Source of the DNA: Candidatus Aegiribacteria sp.
GTDB taxonomy: Bacteria > Fermentibacterota > Fermentibacteria > Fermentibacterales > JCC-6
Direction of reading: 5' to 3'
Assembly: GCA_013138965.1 (NCBI GenBank)
Contig: WTBT01000001.1
Span: 82,342 to 146,341 of the forward strand
Length of the DNA stretch: 64,000 nucleotides
Within the stretch, counting starts at the first letter, position 1. Each line of letters begins with the position of its first letter. Under the pieces are notes generated by a model. It saw only the letters and a program-made list of their open reading frames with translations. It made no database searches and had not been told where the DNA came from. Both the position numbers and the translations under genes were made by a program. This document shows, piece by piece, positions 1 through 8,952 of this stretch.

Positions 1-183
1 CCATTACATTTGCTATATTGAGCATCTTCACATTACCCGGAAGATGTGTCTTTGCCACGATGGTATCAGCAGTAACGGAATCACCTGCGTTTACCAGTGT
101 CTCTCCCGCAAGGGGCAGCCTTCTTTCCTTGCGCACCAATGTGCAGCCCGCGACTCTGAGACCCGGTGTATATGCAAATGCCA
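1..183 (-). CDS. Partial CDS (runs off left edge), conserved hypothetical; N-terminus MAFAYTPGLRVAGCTLVRKERRLPLAGETLVNAGDSVTADTIVAKTHLPGNVKMLNIANVM
   Basis: Open minus-strand frame from ATG (RC of 181-183) to the window edge, absent from the ORF track because truncated; directly upstream of the GlmL/MutL-like gene. Confidence 0.7.
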
Positions 184-2058
184 TTATTCGTCTCCCTCCA
201 GGTCGATGAATCTCTCTGGATAGACATTCAGAGCATTCGACCATTCCTGCAGCTTTTCTATCCGCAGTGAATCATCTTCCGGAAGTACAAAGGGTCTTCC
301 CCTTCCGTCAAAGATAAGGCCTACAACCCCACCTTCAAGCTCACCGATCCACTCGGTGCCTGGTCCGTTTCCAACGTCGAGATTCTTAGCGGGTCTGATA
401 ACTGCGTTTACCTTCTCACCCACGCCCAGTGGTTCCACATGCATTTTCCCGGGCTCGATTTTGATATCAATGGAAGAACCGTCCTGCTTTGTGATAGTGA
501 CGAACGCCAGAACAGCGGCTTTTCTGTTCACTCCCGCGGGCGCTACGCATGTGCCCAGGCGGATGAGGCAGTCCTTGTCGAACACCTCGGTTGCCGCTTC
601 GGGAAGAACCTCCGAAAGCACGCCAAGCTGAGGCATCATGAAGATGGAATCCACCGCAAGCATTGTAATGCCCTCGGGGAGGAAGGCGTCGATCACCATC
701 AGGGCAGCCTGGCTTCGCCTCGGCGCGTGGGAGAGTACTCCTCCCGACCCTATGAGAAGATCCAGAGTCATCATATTGACCAGGGTTGCGCCGGTCTGGG
801 TCTGCTCGAACGCGTCTCCGATGGTTCTCTCCTGAGCAACTCCCTTGAGACCTGTGGCCAGTTCCTTATGCTGAACGAGGGCGAGGCGAAGAGCTTCCCT
901 GGCTATCGCCTGCTCCACTATGAGTTCCTTGAGTAACTGTGGAATAGTGGTAGGGCGTATCATCTTGTTTCTTATTCTGTTCCTTAGGTCGGCCTCGTCC
1001 ATATAGAACGGGACCCACCGCATAACATTGTCGTAACCGGCACTGACAAATACGTTAGATACACTGTAACTCATACCCAGATTCGCTGATACCGTTCTGT
1101 TGAATACGGTTTCCTCTCCGCTCCTGAAAACGCTGAACACATCTGTGGTGGCCCCGCCTATATCAACACCCATAACCTCAATGTTTTCCTTCTCCGCAAC
1201 AGCCTCGATCAGTTTGCCAACCGCACCGGGGGTGGGCATTATGGGAACCTGTTTCCATTCACCCTCCACATAATGTCCCGCCCATTCCATGAGCCTGGGA
1301 TATCCAGGCGCCTGGGCCATGACATGCTCCATGAAAAGTTCGTGAATAAGATCCCTTGCGGGACCCAGATTCTCTCTCTCGAGAACAGGTCTGAGATTAT
1401 CCACCATCTTCAGTTCAACCTGTTCACCGAGTTCTTCCTTAACCGGTTCTCTGGCGTCCTTATTACCGGCGTATATAACCGGGAGCTTGTATCCAACGCC
1501 GAATCTCGGTTTCGGGTCGGCTGCCCTGATTATTTCCGCGAGCTCGATTACATGATCGACCGTTCCGCCGTCAATACCACCGGAAAGAAGGATCATATCC
1601 GGTCTGAGCCTTCTTATGTCAGCCACCTTTTCATGGGGAAGCCGTCCATCGTTGGAGGCTACAACATCCATAACGATGGCCCCGGCGCCGAGCGCGGCCC
1701 TCTGGGCGCTCTCACCCGTCATGGATTTCACGACTCCCGCCACGGTCATCTGAAGGCCGCCTCCGGCAGAGGAAGTTGACATGTAAATATCCACTCCGTC
1801 GGTACTGTCAGGTGAAACCTGTACGCCGCCTTCACCCGCTTTAAGTAATTTGCGTCCCTCCAGGTCCTCAATCTCCCCGACAGCATTCAAAACGCCTTTT
1901 GTCACATCCTCGGCAGGGGCTTCGACCGTTGTCGGAGCCTCCCCCCTTCTGATGAGACGGAATTCGCCATCCTTCTTCTCGATAAGAATGGCTTTTGTGG
2001 TGGTACTGCCGCAGTCAGTCGCCATTATTCTGGTGATCTCTTTGCTGGCCACTGCCAT
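184..2058 (-). CDS. GlmL/MutL family protein (glutamate mutase accessory/reactivating ATPase-like)
   Basis: 624 aa; N-terminal DCGSTTTKAILIE and internal GVDIGGATTDVFSV phosphate-binding motifs typical of the ASKHA/MutL family. Confidence 0.85.
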   Translation of the reverse strand: MAVASKEITRIMATDCGSTTTKAILIEKKDGEFRLIRRGEAPTTVEAPAEDVTKGVLNAVGEIEDLEGRKLLKAGEGGVQVSPDSTDGVDIYMSTSSAGGGLQMTVAGVVKSMTGESAQRAALGAGAIVMDVVASNDGRLPHEKVADIRRLRPDMILLSGGIDGGTVDHVIELAEIIRAADPKPRFGVGYKLPVIYAGNKDAREPVKEELGEQVELKMVDNLRPVLERENLGPARDLIHELFMEHVMAQAPGYPRLMEWAGHYVEGEWKQVPIMPTPGAVGKLIEAVAEKENIEVMGVDIGGATTDVFSVFRSGEETVFNRTVSANLGMSYSVSNVFVSAGYDNVMRWVPFYMDEADLRNRIRNKMIRPTTIPQLLKELIVEQAIAREALRLALVQHKELATGLKGVAQERTIGDAFEQTQTGATLVNMMTLDLLIGSGGVLSHAPRRSQAALMVIDAFLPEGITMLAVDSIFMMPQLGVLSEVLPEAATEVFDKDCLIRLGTCVAPAGVNRKAAVLAFVTITKQDGSSIDIKIEPGKMHVEPLGVGEKVNAVIRPAKNLDVGNGPGTEWIGELEGGVVGLIFDGRGRPFVLPEDDSLRIEKLQEWSNALNVYPERFIDLEGDE

Positions 2059-2076
2059 ATTCCTCCTTGTCCTTTC

Positions 2077-2403
2077 TTAATCGCTCTTCCGTCTGAACCT
2101 GCTCCAGAAGGATTTTCTGTCCTGCTTCTCCTTCCGGCGAGCTTCCTTCATCTCCGACCGGCGCTGGACTTCAAGAGCGTTTTCCTCTTCTATTACAACT
2201 GTAAGTTTCTCTATGTTTTCCCTGTCTTCTATCATGCGGACAAACTTGTAGTAATTACCAGTCTGTACAACAAGAGATATAACCGGGTTCGCGAATATAA
2301 GAAGCTGGTTGCCCAGAAACGACAGGGGCTTGATGGTCTCGAGGAAAATGATCGCTGGAACGGTCAGCTGGCGCTGAACGATTTCCTTCGCGATCTTACT
2401 CAT
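2077..2403 (-). CDS. Hypothetical protein with charged basic C-terminus (start uncertain; ORF open to 2574)
   Basis: Track ORF 2077..2574; part upstream of Met58 overlaps the next gene. Confidence 0.5.
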   Translation of the reverse strand: MSKIAKEIVQRQLTVPAIIFLETIKPLSFLGNQLLIFANPVISLVVQTGNYYKFVRMIEDRENIEKLTVVIEEENALEVQRRSEMKEARRKEKQDRKSFWSRFRRKSD

Positions 2404-2449
2404 GAATTCGGAGAAATCCTCATTGCCATCGATATCGATCAGACCATGG

Positions 2450-2869
2450 CTACCCGGCGGTATGTGCCCTGATAAATTCAAGTGCTTCCTCTCTGTTTCC
2501 GGAGAACTGTACCGACAGTCCCCTGAATTTAGCCAGTCTGGTGGGTGAGGGGAAAGGACTGAGAAGAACACCATATTTGTCAGGCACTATGCTCTTCACC
2601 TGGCTCCATTTCTTGATTTCCGTGCCGAACAGGGATTTCTTACGCACTCCCTCACTGTCCATCCTGAACCTGATCGGAAGAAAATACGTCCACCCCGACA
2701 GGAAAAGAACTGCTATACCTATCATCCCCCACCAGGGATTGTTACCCATTGCCAGTGTGGCCAGAACACCCGAAAGCAGAATGATGAGAACGTAGGCTAC
2801 CGTCGCCCCCGGCCTCTCCTTCGCAGGATGGGATATCCATTCAAGAACCTGATCGCTGGTCCCGTTCAT
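2450..2869 (-). CDS. Hypothetical membrane protein (two predicted TM helices)
   Basis: 139 aa, hydrophobic VAYVLIILLSGVLATLAM and MIGIAVLFLSGWTYFLP segments; compact between neighbours. Confidence 0.6.
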   Translation of the reverse strand: MNGTSDQVLEWISHPAKERPGATVAYVLIILLSGVLATLAMGNNPWWGMIGIAVLFLSGWTYFLPIRFRMDSEGVRKKSLFGTEIKKWSQVKSIVPDKYGVLLSPFPSPTRLAKFRGLSVQFSGNREEALEFIRAHTAG

Positions 2870-2874
2870 TCCCT

Positions 2875-4335
2875 CTATGGGTTTCCTCCCTCTTTAACCG
2901 GTTCCACTATACATAGATCCTTGACAGCCTTAACCTCATCAAGTCTGAGTACAGGCGTATTGACGGGAGCATCCGTTACCAGGTACGGTTTCTCAACTGC
3001 TTCCCCCGCTATGGATACCATGGCTTCAACGAAGGAATCCAGGTCCTCCAGGCTCTCCGTCTCGGTGGGCTCGATCATCATTGCTTCGTGTACTATAAGC
3101 GGGAAGTAGACAGTGGGCGCATGGAAACCATAATCCAGAAGCCTCTTGGCTATATCAAGTGTCTTCACTCCCTGCTTTGCCTGCCTGTCTCCGGAAAGAA
3201 CAAATTCGTGCATGCACGGGCCGTTGTCAAATGGATTATCGAAATACTCCCCGAGTTTCGCTTTCAGGTAATTGGCGTTGATCAGAGCATTCTCGCTGAC
3301 TTCCCTCAGCCCTTCAGCTCCAAGTGTTCTGATGTAGGCGTAAGCCTTGTAAAGAACCCCGGTATTGCCATGGAAAGCCAGCAGCCTTCCGAAGGAATCC
3401 TGCTTCCTGCGGAGCCGAAAGCTTCCGTCATCATCAAGGATAACCACGGGATCCGGCAGGAAACGGGCAAGTTCATCGCTACATGCCACGGGGCCTGATC
3501 CCGGCCCTCCTCCCCCATGTGGAGTTGAAAAAGTCTTGTGGAGGTTCAGGTGGCATACATCGAATCCCATCTCACCCGGCTTCGCGATACCGAGCAGGGC
3601 GTTCATGTTGGCCCCGTCCATATAGTTCAATCCTCCGGCTTCATGTACTATTGAGGTCAGTTCCTCGATCCTGGACTCGAAAAGACCGAGTGTATTGGGG
3701 TTTGTAAGCATGAACAAAGCCGTATTGGGGCCGGCTTTCCGCCTGAGATCCTCAGGGTCCACCAGGCCGTATTCGTTGGATTCAACTCCCACAACAACGC
3801 AGTCGGCAAGGGTGGAAGTCGCAGGATTGGTTCCATGGGCGGAGTCCGGCATCAGGACTTCGTTTCTGTGCGGCTCTCCCCTGCTCTCATGGTAGCTTTT
3901 AATGAGCATGATCCCGCAGAATTCTCCCTGTGCTCCGGCTGCGGGCTGTAATGACACACCCTTGAAACCTGTTATCTCGCACAGGAATTCACCCAGCCTG
4001 TACATCAATTCAAGGGAACCTGCCGCAAGCGCAGAAGGAACAAGGGGATGAATTCCCGAGAGACCCCTGATTCTTGCCAGGTCCTCGTGAAGTTTCGGGT
4101 TATACTTCATTGTGCAGGAACCCAGAGGATACATGCCTTTGTCAACATGATGGTTCATCGTGCTGAGGTTTACATAATGCCTTAGAATCTGACCTTCAGT
4201 TGCCTCAGGCAAACCTGTTGTGCCTTCCCCTTCGCGCGATAGGAAAGCAGGAATCTCAGAGGCGGCAGGAACGTCAAGCTCAGGCAGCGATACGCCCATC
4301 CTTCCGGGGCTGCTGAGCTCAAATACGGTTTTCAT
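2875..4335 (-). CDS. gcvPB: Glycine dehydrogenase (decarboxylating) subunit 2
   Basis: 486 aa; PLP-lysine region HLNLHKTFSTPHGGGGPGSGP; adjacent to gcvPA, gcvH, gcvT. Confidence 0.96.
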   Translation of the reverse strand: MKTVFELSSPGRMGVSLPELDVPAASEIPAFLSREGEGTTGLPEATEGQILRHYVNLSTMNHHVDKGMYPLGSCTMKYNPKLHEDLARIRGLSGIHPLVPSALAAGSLELMYRLGEFLCEITGFKGVSLQPAAGAQGEFCGIMLIKSYHESRGEPHRNEVLMPDSAHGTNPATSTLADCVVVGVESNEYGLVDPEDLRRKAGPNTALFMLTNPNTLGLFESRIEELTSIVHEAGGLNYMDGANMNALLGIAKPGEMGFDVCHLNLHKTFSTPHGGGGPGSGPVACSDELARFLPDPVVILDDDGSFRLRRKQDSFGRLLAFHGNTGVLYKAYAYIRTLGAEGLREVSENALINANYLKAKLGEYFDNPFDNGPCMHEFVLSGDRQAKQGVKTLDIAKRLLDYGFHAPTVYFPLIVHEAMMIEPTETESLEDLDSFVEAMVSIAGEAVEKPYLVTDAPVNTPVLRLDEVKAVKDLCIVEPVKEGGNP

Positions 4336-5684
4336 GATGTACCCCCCCCGCAGATATCAGTTGCAGCTCTGACGTACCGGTCAATCTCATCCCGGGTTCG
4401 TTTTTCGGTGGCAGTAATAAGCATGGCGCCCTCTTCAAGCTCAACAACCGGCAATCCGGCCAGAATACCGTGTTCGATCATTCTGTCCCTGAGTTCAATT
4501 GAAGAAACAGGGAACGAGATGACGAATTCTCTGAAGAACGGTGTATTCTCGAAAACTCGGGAAACACCGTGAATTTCAAGGAGTTTCTTCTCGAGATAAT
4601 GACTTTTGTGGTAACACTGGCTGGAGATTTCCCGGAATCCCCGCTCACCCATCAGTGAAAGGTAAACCGTATTAGCGAGGGCCATCAGGGCCTGGTTGGA
4701 ACAGATGTTGCTTGTAGCCTTATTCCTCCTGATATGTTGCTCACGGGTTTGGAGGGTCAGAACGTAGCCGGTCTGCCCTGCACGATCAGTGGTCCTGCCT
4801 ATTATCCTCCCGGGCATTTTCCTTGCAAGTTTTGTTCTAGCAGCCATGAAACCGACGCAGGGGCCGCCAAAGGACATGGGTATTCCCATACTCTGGCCTT
4901 CTCCCACAACTATATCAGCCCCGGCGTCTCCAGGTGACCGGAGAAGTGGCAGGGCTACAGGGTCGGCAGCAACAATGAAAAGCCCCTTACATTCATGAAT
5001 CAGCTCCGCAACGGGTTGCAGATCCTCAATGAGACCGAAATAGTTCGGATACTGGGTAAGAACGGCTGCAGTACCGCCTTCGATAAGGTTCCCTGCGGTT
5101 TCAAGATCGAGAGTACCATCCTCAAGGAAAGGGATCTCGCTTATCTCAAAATCTTCTTTTCTCAGGTAAGTCCTTATGACATCAAGCCATCTGGGATTGA
5201 GCGAACCGGCAACCAGTACCCTCTGCTTCCTTGTGATTCGCATGGCCATAAGGCAGGCTTCGGCTGCGGCGGATGCGCCGTCGTACATGCAGGCATTTGC
5301 CATCTCCATTCCCGTAAGCCTTGCGATCATGGTCTGATATTCGAAAATCGCCTGAAGAGTGCCCTGGCTTACTTCAGCCTGATAGGGCGTGTAAGCTGTA
5401 TAGAATTCACTTCTGAGAAGAATATGGTCTACAGCCGCGGGAATGAAATGATCGTAGGCGCCGGCTCCCATGAAACAGGTCAGATCAGCTCCCGTGTTTC
5501 TGCGGGCGAATTCCTCGAATTCGAGGGTCAGCTCGAACTCCGAAAGCGGTTCGGGAATCTGGAGATTTTCCTTCAGCCTGAATTTTTCCGGGACCGGTTC
5601 AAGCAGATCCTCGAATTTCTCCAAGCCGATAGCGCGGAACATCTTCTCCCTCTGCTCCGGGCCGTTCGGTACGAATCTGCTCAT
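4332..5684 (-). CDS. gcvPA: Glycine dehydrogenase (decarboxylating) subunit 1
   Basis: 450 aa; FMGAGAYDHFIPAAVDHILLRSEFYTAYTPYQAEVSQGTLQ; operon context. Confidence 0.96.
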   Translation of the reverse strand: MSRFVPNGPEQREKMFRAIGLEKFEDLLEPVPEKFRLKENLQIPEPLSEFELTLEFEEFARRNTGADLTCFMGAGAYDHFIPAAVDHILLRSEFYTAYTPYQAEVSQGTLQAIFEYQTMIARLTGMEMANACMYDGASAAAEACLMAMRITRKQRVLVAGSLNPRWLDVIRTYLRKEDFEISEIPFLEDGTLDLETAGNLIEGGTAAVLTQYPNYFGLIEDLQPVAELIHECKGLFIVAADPVALPLLRSPGDAGADIVVGEGQSMGIPMSFGGPCVGFMAARTKLARKMPGRIIGRTTDRAGQTGYVLTLQTREQHIRRNKATSNICSNQALMALANTVYLSLMGERGFREISSQCYHKSHYLEKKLLEIHGVSRVFENTPFFREFVISFPVSSIELRDRMIEHGILAGLPVVELEEGAMLITATEKRTRDEIDRYVRAATDICGGGTS

Positions 5685-5687
5685 TGG

Positions 5688-6071
5688 CTACTCACCGATG
5701 AATTCAGTGTACTCTACGGCACTCTTGAGGCTTGTGAATCCCGACGGATCATCGGTTTTCACTACAATCAGCCAACCCTTTTCATAAGAACTCTCGTTGA
5801 TAAGAGCTGGTTCATCCTCAAGATCCCCGTTAACCCTCACAACCTTACAGTCGAATGGAGCGTAGAAATCCTCGGCAGTCTTCACCGCTTCAAGAGTACC
5901 CAGAATATCACCGGAATTAAAATCCTGCATGCCGGGAAATTCTACCATAACGATCTCGCCCATCTGATCCTGAGCGTAGAATGTAAGGCCTATCATGTAT
6001 TCGCCGTTTCCCAGATCCTTGATCCATTCGTGCGTTTCGGTATAACGGAGTTCTTCGGGAATATTAGACAT
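5688..6071 (-). CDS. gcvH: Glycine cleavage system H protein
   Basis: 127 aa; lipoyl-lysine context GTLEAVKTAEDFYAPFDCKV. Confidence 0.96.
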   Translation of the reverse strand: MSNIPEELRYTETHEWIKDLGNGEYMIGLTFYAQDQMGEIVMVEFPGMQDFNSGDILGTLEAVKTAEDFYAPFDCKVVRVNGDLEDEPALINESSYEKGWLIVVKTDDPSGFTSLKSAVEYTEFIGE

Positions 6072-6086
6072 TATTTCCTCCTAGCG

Positions 6087-7184
6087 TTACTTTCTGCTGC
6101 CGTCTTTGTAGAATGGCAGTTTGACAGTTTTAACCGGAATTCTCTTTCCTCTAACCTCGGCCTCAAGCACCGTATCCTTTTTATGAAATCCTTTTTCAAC
6201 AAATGCAAGGCAGACTCCGTATCCGAGGGTCGGAGCCAGGGAACCGCTTGTGACTACTCCAACTTTTCTGTTGCCTTCAAAGAGTTCAGCACCCTGCCTT
6301 GGAAATCCATTCCCCTGAACCTCCAGCCCTACGATATACCTGGCCGGTTTTTCCTTTTTCTGCCTGGCCATCACTTCGCGGCCTATGAATTCCTTATCTG
6401 TCTTGAGTTTTACAACCCACCCGAGCTTGGCTTCCATAGGAGTGGTTGTATAGTCCATATCGTTTCCATAGAGAAGGTATCCTACCTCAAGCCGTAAAGT
6501 ATCCCTGGCGCCCAATCCCACAGGCTTTATCTCGAACTCTTCCCCGGCTTCCATGACAGCGTCCCATACGGTTTCAGCGTCTTCCGATCTGATGTAGATC
6601 TCGAATCCGTCCTCACCTGTGTAACCGGTTCTTGCTATAAGGGCTTTTTTTCCGGCAAAGACTCCGGACGTGTGGGAATAGTAACCTATATCCTGGAGTT
6701 TTTCATCGGTAAGCTTCCGGGCTACTTTTTCGGCATCGGGACCCTGTATGGCAACAAGGGCTGTTTCATCACTCTCGTTGGTCAGATCTATGCTGTAGCC
6801 TGCCGTATGATTGTTCACCCATGCCCAGTCCTTCTCGATGTTGGACGCGTTGACAATCATCAGGTAGTCATCCTCTGACAATCGGTATACGACAAGGTCA
6901 TCTACAATACCGGCATCAGGATAGCACATTGTTGAATAATAAGCCTTTCCGGGCTCAACTTCAGAATCATTGGTCAGAAGGTAATCCAGAAACTTCGAAG
7001 CGTCTTTTCCCTTCACTCTGAATTCACCCATGTGTGAAAGGTCGAAGACACCCACTCCGGAGCGGACGGCATTATGCTCTTCCTTTACTGTCGTGTACTT
7101 GATAGGCATGATATAACCGGCAAAGGATTCCATCCTGGCACCTAGTTTGAGATGTTTGTCGTGCAAGGCTGTTTTTTTATCCAT
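6087..7184 (-). CDS. gcvT: Aminomethyltransferase (glycine cleavage T protein)
   Basis: 365 aa; GVGVFDLSHMGEFRVKG, ARTGYTGEDGFEIY motifs; operon context. Confidence 0.96.
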   Translation of the reverse strand: MDKKTALHDKHLKLGARMESFAGYIMPIKYTTVKEEHNAVRSGVGVFDLSHMGEFRVKGKDASKFLDYLLTNDSEVEPGKAYYSTMCYPDAGIVDDLVVYRLSEDDYLMIVNASNIEKDWAWVNNHTAGYSIDLTNESDETALVAIQGPDAEKVARKLTDEKLQDIGYYSHTSGVFAGKKALIARTGYTGEDGFEIYIRSEDAETVWDAVMEAGEEFEIKPVGLGARDTLRLEVGYLLYGNDMDYTTTPMEAKLGWVVKLKTDKEFIGREVMARQKKEKPARYIVGLEVQGNGFPRQGAELFEGNRKVGVVTSGSLAPTLGYGVCLAFVEKGFHKKDTVLEAEVRGKRIPVKTVKLPFYKDGSRK

Positions 7185-7213
7185 ACGACTTCTCCTGTAC
7201 TAAACTTGCTCCC

Positions 7214-7375
7214 AGGAGCCTGTCCGAGAATGAAACATTGGCATAAAACCCACACAACTGGCTATAATACTCGCATATTATCGTCAAATACATCCAGTAT
7301 TCTCCTCAAATCTACGAGCATTCTATCTCAGCCGTGAGAATATTCTGCTCAATGTACATTACCGGACACACTCCT
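7214..7375. repeat. MITE-like repeat copy 1, with imperfect terminal inverted repeats (TGTCCGAGAATG / CATTACCGGACA)
   Basis: TIRs at 7221-7232 and 7357-7368; internal homology to 43393-43528. Confidence 0.7.
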
Positions 7376-7553
7376 TGGATTATTTCATGAAATATACGGG
7401 TATGAATTTACCAAAATGGGAGATGAAATGCAATGATGGCGGAAGGGCTTATTATAGAAAGAACGGCTTTCAATTAATGCTGTTATCCCGCCACGGCTGG
7501 TTAAGAAACTCATAAGGGAAGCACGTGGTTCCGAAGCCCCGGATTTCCTCGAA

Positions 7554-8018
7554 GTGCTTCTTGCTGAAGCTGTGGCGAGAAGATGGTTCCTGAAACAAAG
7601 AACCCCTTGCTGGAGAACACCCCAGCACCCGATCAACAACGGCAGGTACAGCCTTCTTTTTTCAAGCGGGAGAAGAGCAATTGTCGTGCCTGCGGCCAGA
7701 CAACGGATTTCCTTCGATATATTGGCTAAAGCCGGGTGCGATTATCTGCTGACAGTTGAGATGATGGATACTTCTTCCGGATATGTGAAAGGGTTCTTCT
7801 GCCTGTTCGATATCCGAAAACCCGGGAACATCGGGTGGAGGCCCGACCTGAAAGCTCTGGACACCAGATCAATGGATGAGTTCCCCGAACTCCAGAAAAA
7901 ACCTCAAAACTTCAGACTCAGCTATTTCCTTCAAAGCCTCAGACTCCTGATAATGGGAGACAGAAAAGTCCCCCTTCCCCTGAAACCCCGCCCCCCTTCC
8001 GGGAGACGGGATTTTTAA
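7554..8018 (+). CDS. Hypothetical protein, possibly the C-terminal part of a decayed gene (frame open upstream of the called start)
   Basis: Frame carries coherent protein-like sequence; last ~30 aa duplicated at 12.6 kb. Confidence 0.4.
   Translation: MLLAEAVARRWFLKQRTPCWRTPQHPINNGRYSLLFSSGRRAIVVPAARQRISFDILAKAGCDYLLTVEMMDTSSGYVKGFFCLFDIRKPGNIGWRPDLKALDTRSMDEFPELQKKPQNFRLSYFLQSLRLLIMGDRKVPLPLKPRPPSGRRDF
7889..7974 (+). repeat. Direct repeat copy A (encodes ELQKKPQNFRLSYFLQSLRLLIMGDRKVPLP)
   Basis: Nucleotide and protein similarity to about 12563-12661. Confidence 0.75.
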
Positions 8019-8093
8019 CGACACCACGTTCAGAGCACTGTTTAAAGTTTCGAAGTAAAACAGTCAGCATGAATGAGTGCTGACAACGCTCTT

Positions 8094-8429
8094 CTACTCC
8101 CTCCTCACGACAAAACTGCCGTTGCTTACATCAGAGCCGATGCTGCACTGATAAAGGTATACTCCATTGGGCACTGGCGTTCCATCACCCGTATACCCGT
8201 TCCAGTGAAGAACACTGCCCGATTCAGCATGACCGCTCCAGATCATGCGGCCGGAAACATCATAGATCTTCACCGATGCTTCCTCGCTGAGTTCAGCAAC
8301 GGGAATCGCAAACATCCACTCTCCGTTTTCAGCACAGCGGGTAATCTCAACAGATGAAACTGCGTTCTCAGATTCCCTTACTCCGTAAACACTGACCTCT
8401 GAAAGACCGGAAGCTCCGCGTATCCGCAT
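8094..8429 (-). pseudogene. Orphan C-terminal fragment with FlgD/T9SS-type sorting-like domain
   Basis: VKIYDVSGRMIWSGHAESGSVLHWNGYTGDGTPVPNGVYLYQC...; frame continues upstream to about 8585 without an obvious start, then hits a stop. Confidence 0.55.
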
Positions 8430-8822
8430 GTAACGAACGGCATCGGCGCTGCTCCGTGAATCAGCAATACTGATCCGTGATTCAGCCGCAAATTGGTGAA
8501 ACTCCCTGTCAGAGCCGGCAACTTCAATTAGAAGAGAAGGTTCAACTGCACGGATTGCTTCAAGAGTTCCAACGGATTCAGCTGGAAATATGGTTTACAC
8601 AGCATCATTCCAGGAGCGGGAAGCAAGCTCCGACATCCTCTTCCACGTGGATCAATACGGCACTCTGGCCAATGTGGTAGATCCTGATCTGTTCCCCAGG
8701 ATACTCTTTCTGGAATTGGAGGATTGATCCAGAGAGAGAGCAGGCAGACGCCGTAAAACTGCATTCAGCCCGATAATCGGATCACGGAAAGTGATGGCAT
8801 AAATTCGGGATTTTCCGAATAT

Positions 8823-8832
8823 GTGGTACCAC
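8823..8832. promoter_or_regulatory. Perfect palindrome GTGGTACCAC, with a related half at 8887-8895 (TGGTACCAC)
   Basis: Read directly; upstream of the AAA ATPase gene. Confidence 0.4.
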
Positions 8833-8952
8833 TTTTTCTCTTTTTACCGGAAAGTTGTACTATTTTGTGGCACTCAATACATTAACTGGTACCACTTAAT
8901 GTCTGCGTATTACACTTATTGACTTTCTGCAATAGTTTTCTATATTTGTTCT

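Noticed and set aside
4995-6497. Long + strand ORF of 500 aa
   Set aside because: Antisense to gcvPA/gcvH/gcvT, whose minus-strand frames have clear family motifs; the translated sequence is Cys/His/Ser-rich and unlike any family
7185-7400. Possible glycine riboswitch upstream of the gcv operon
   Set aside because: The space is occupied by the MITE-like repeat and I could not identify riboswitch core motifs; a covariance-model search (Rfam RF00504) would be decisive
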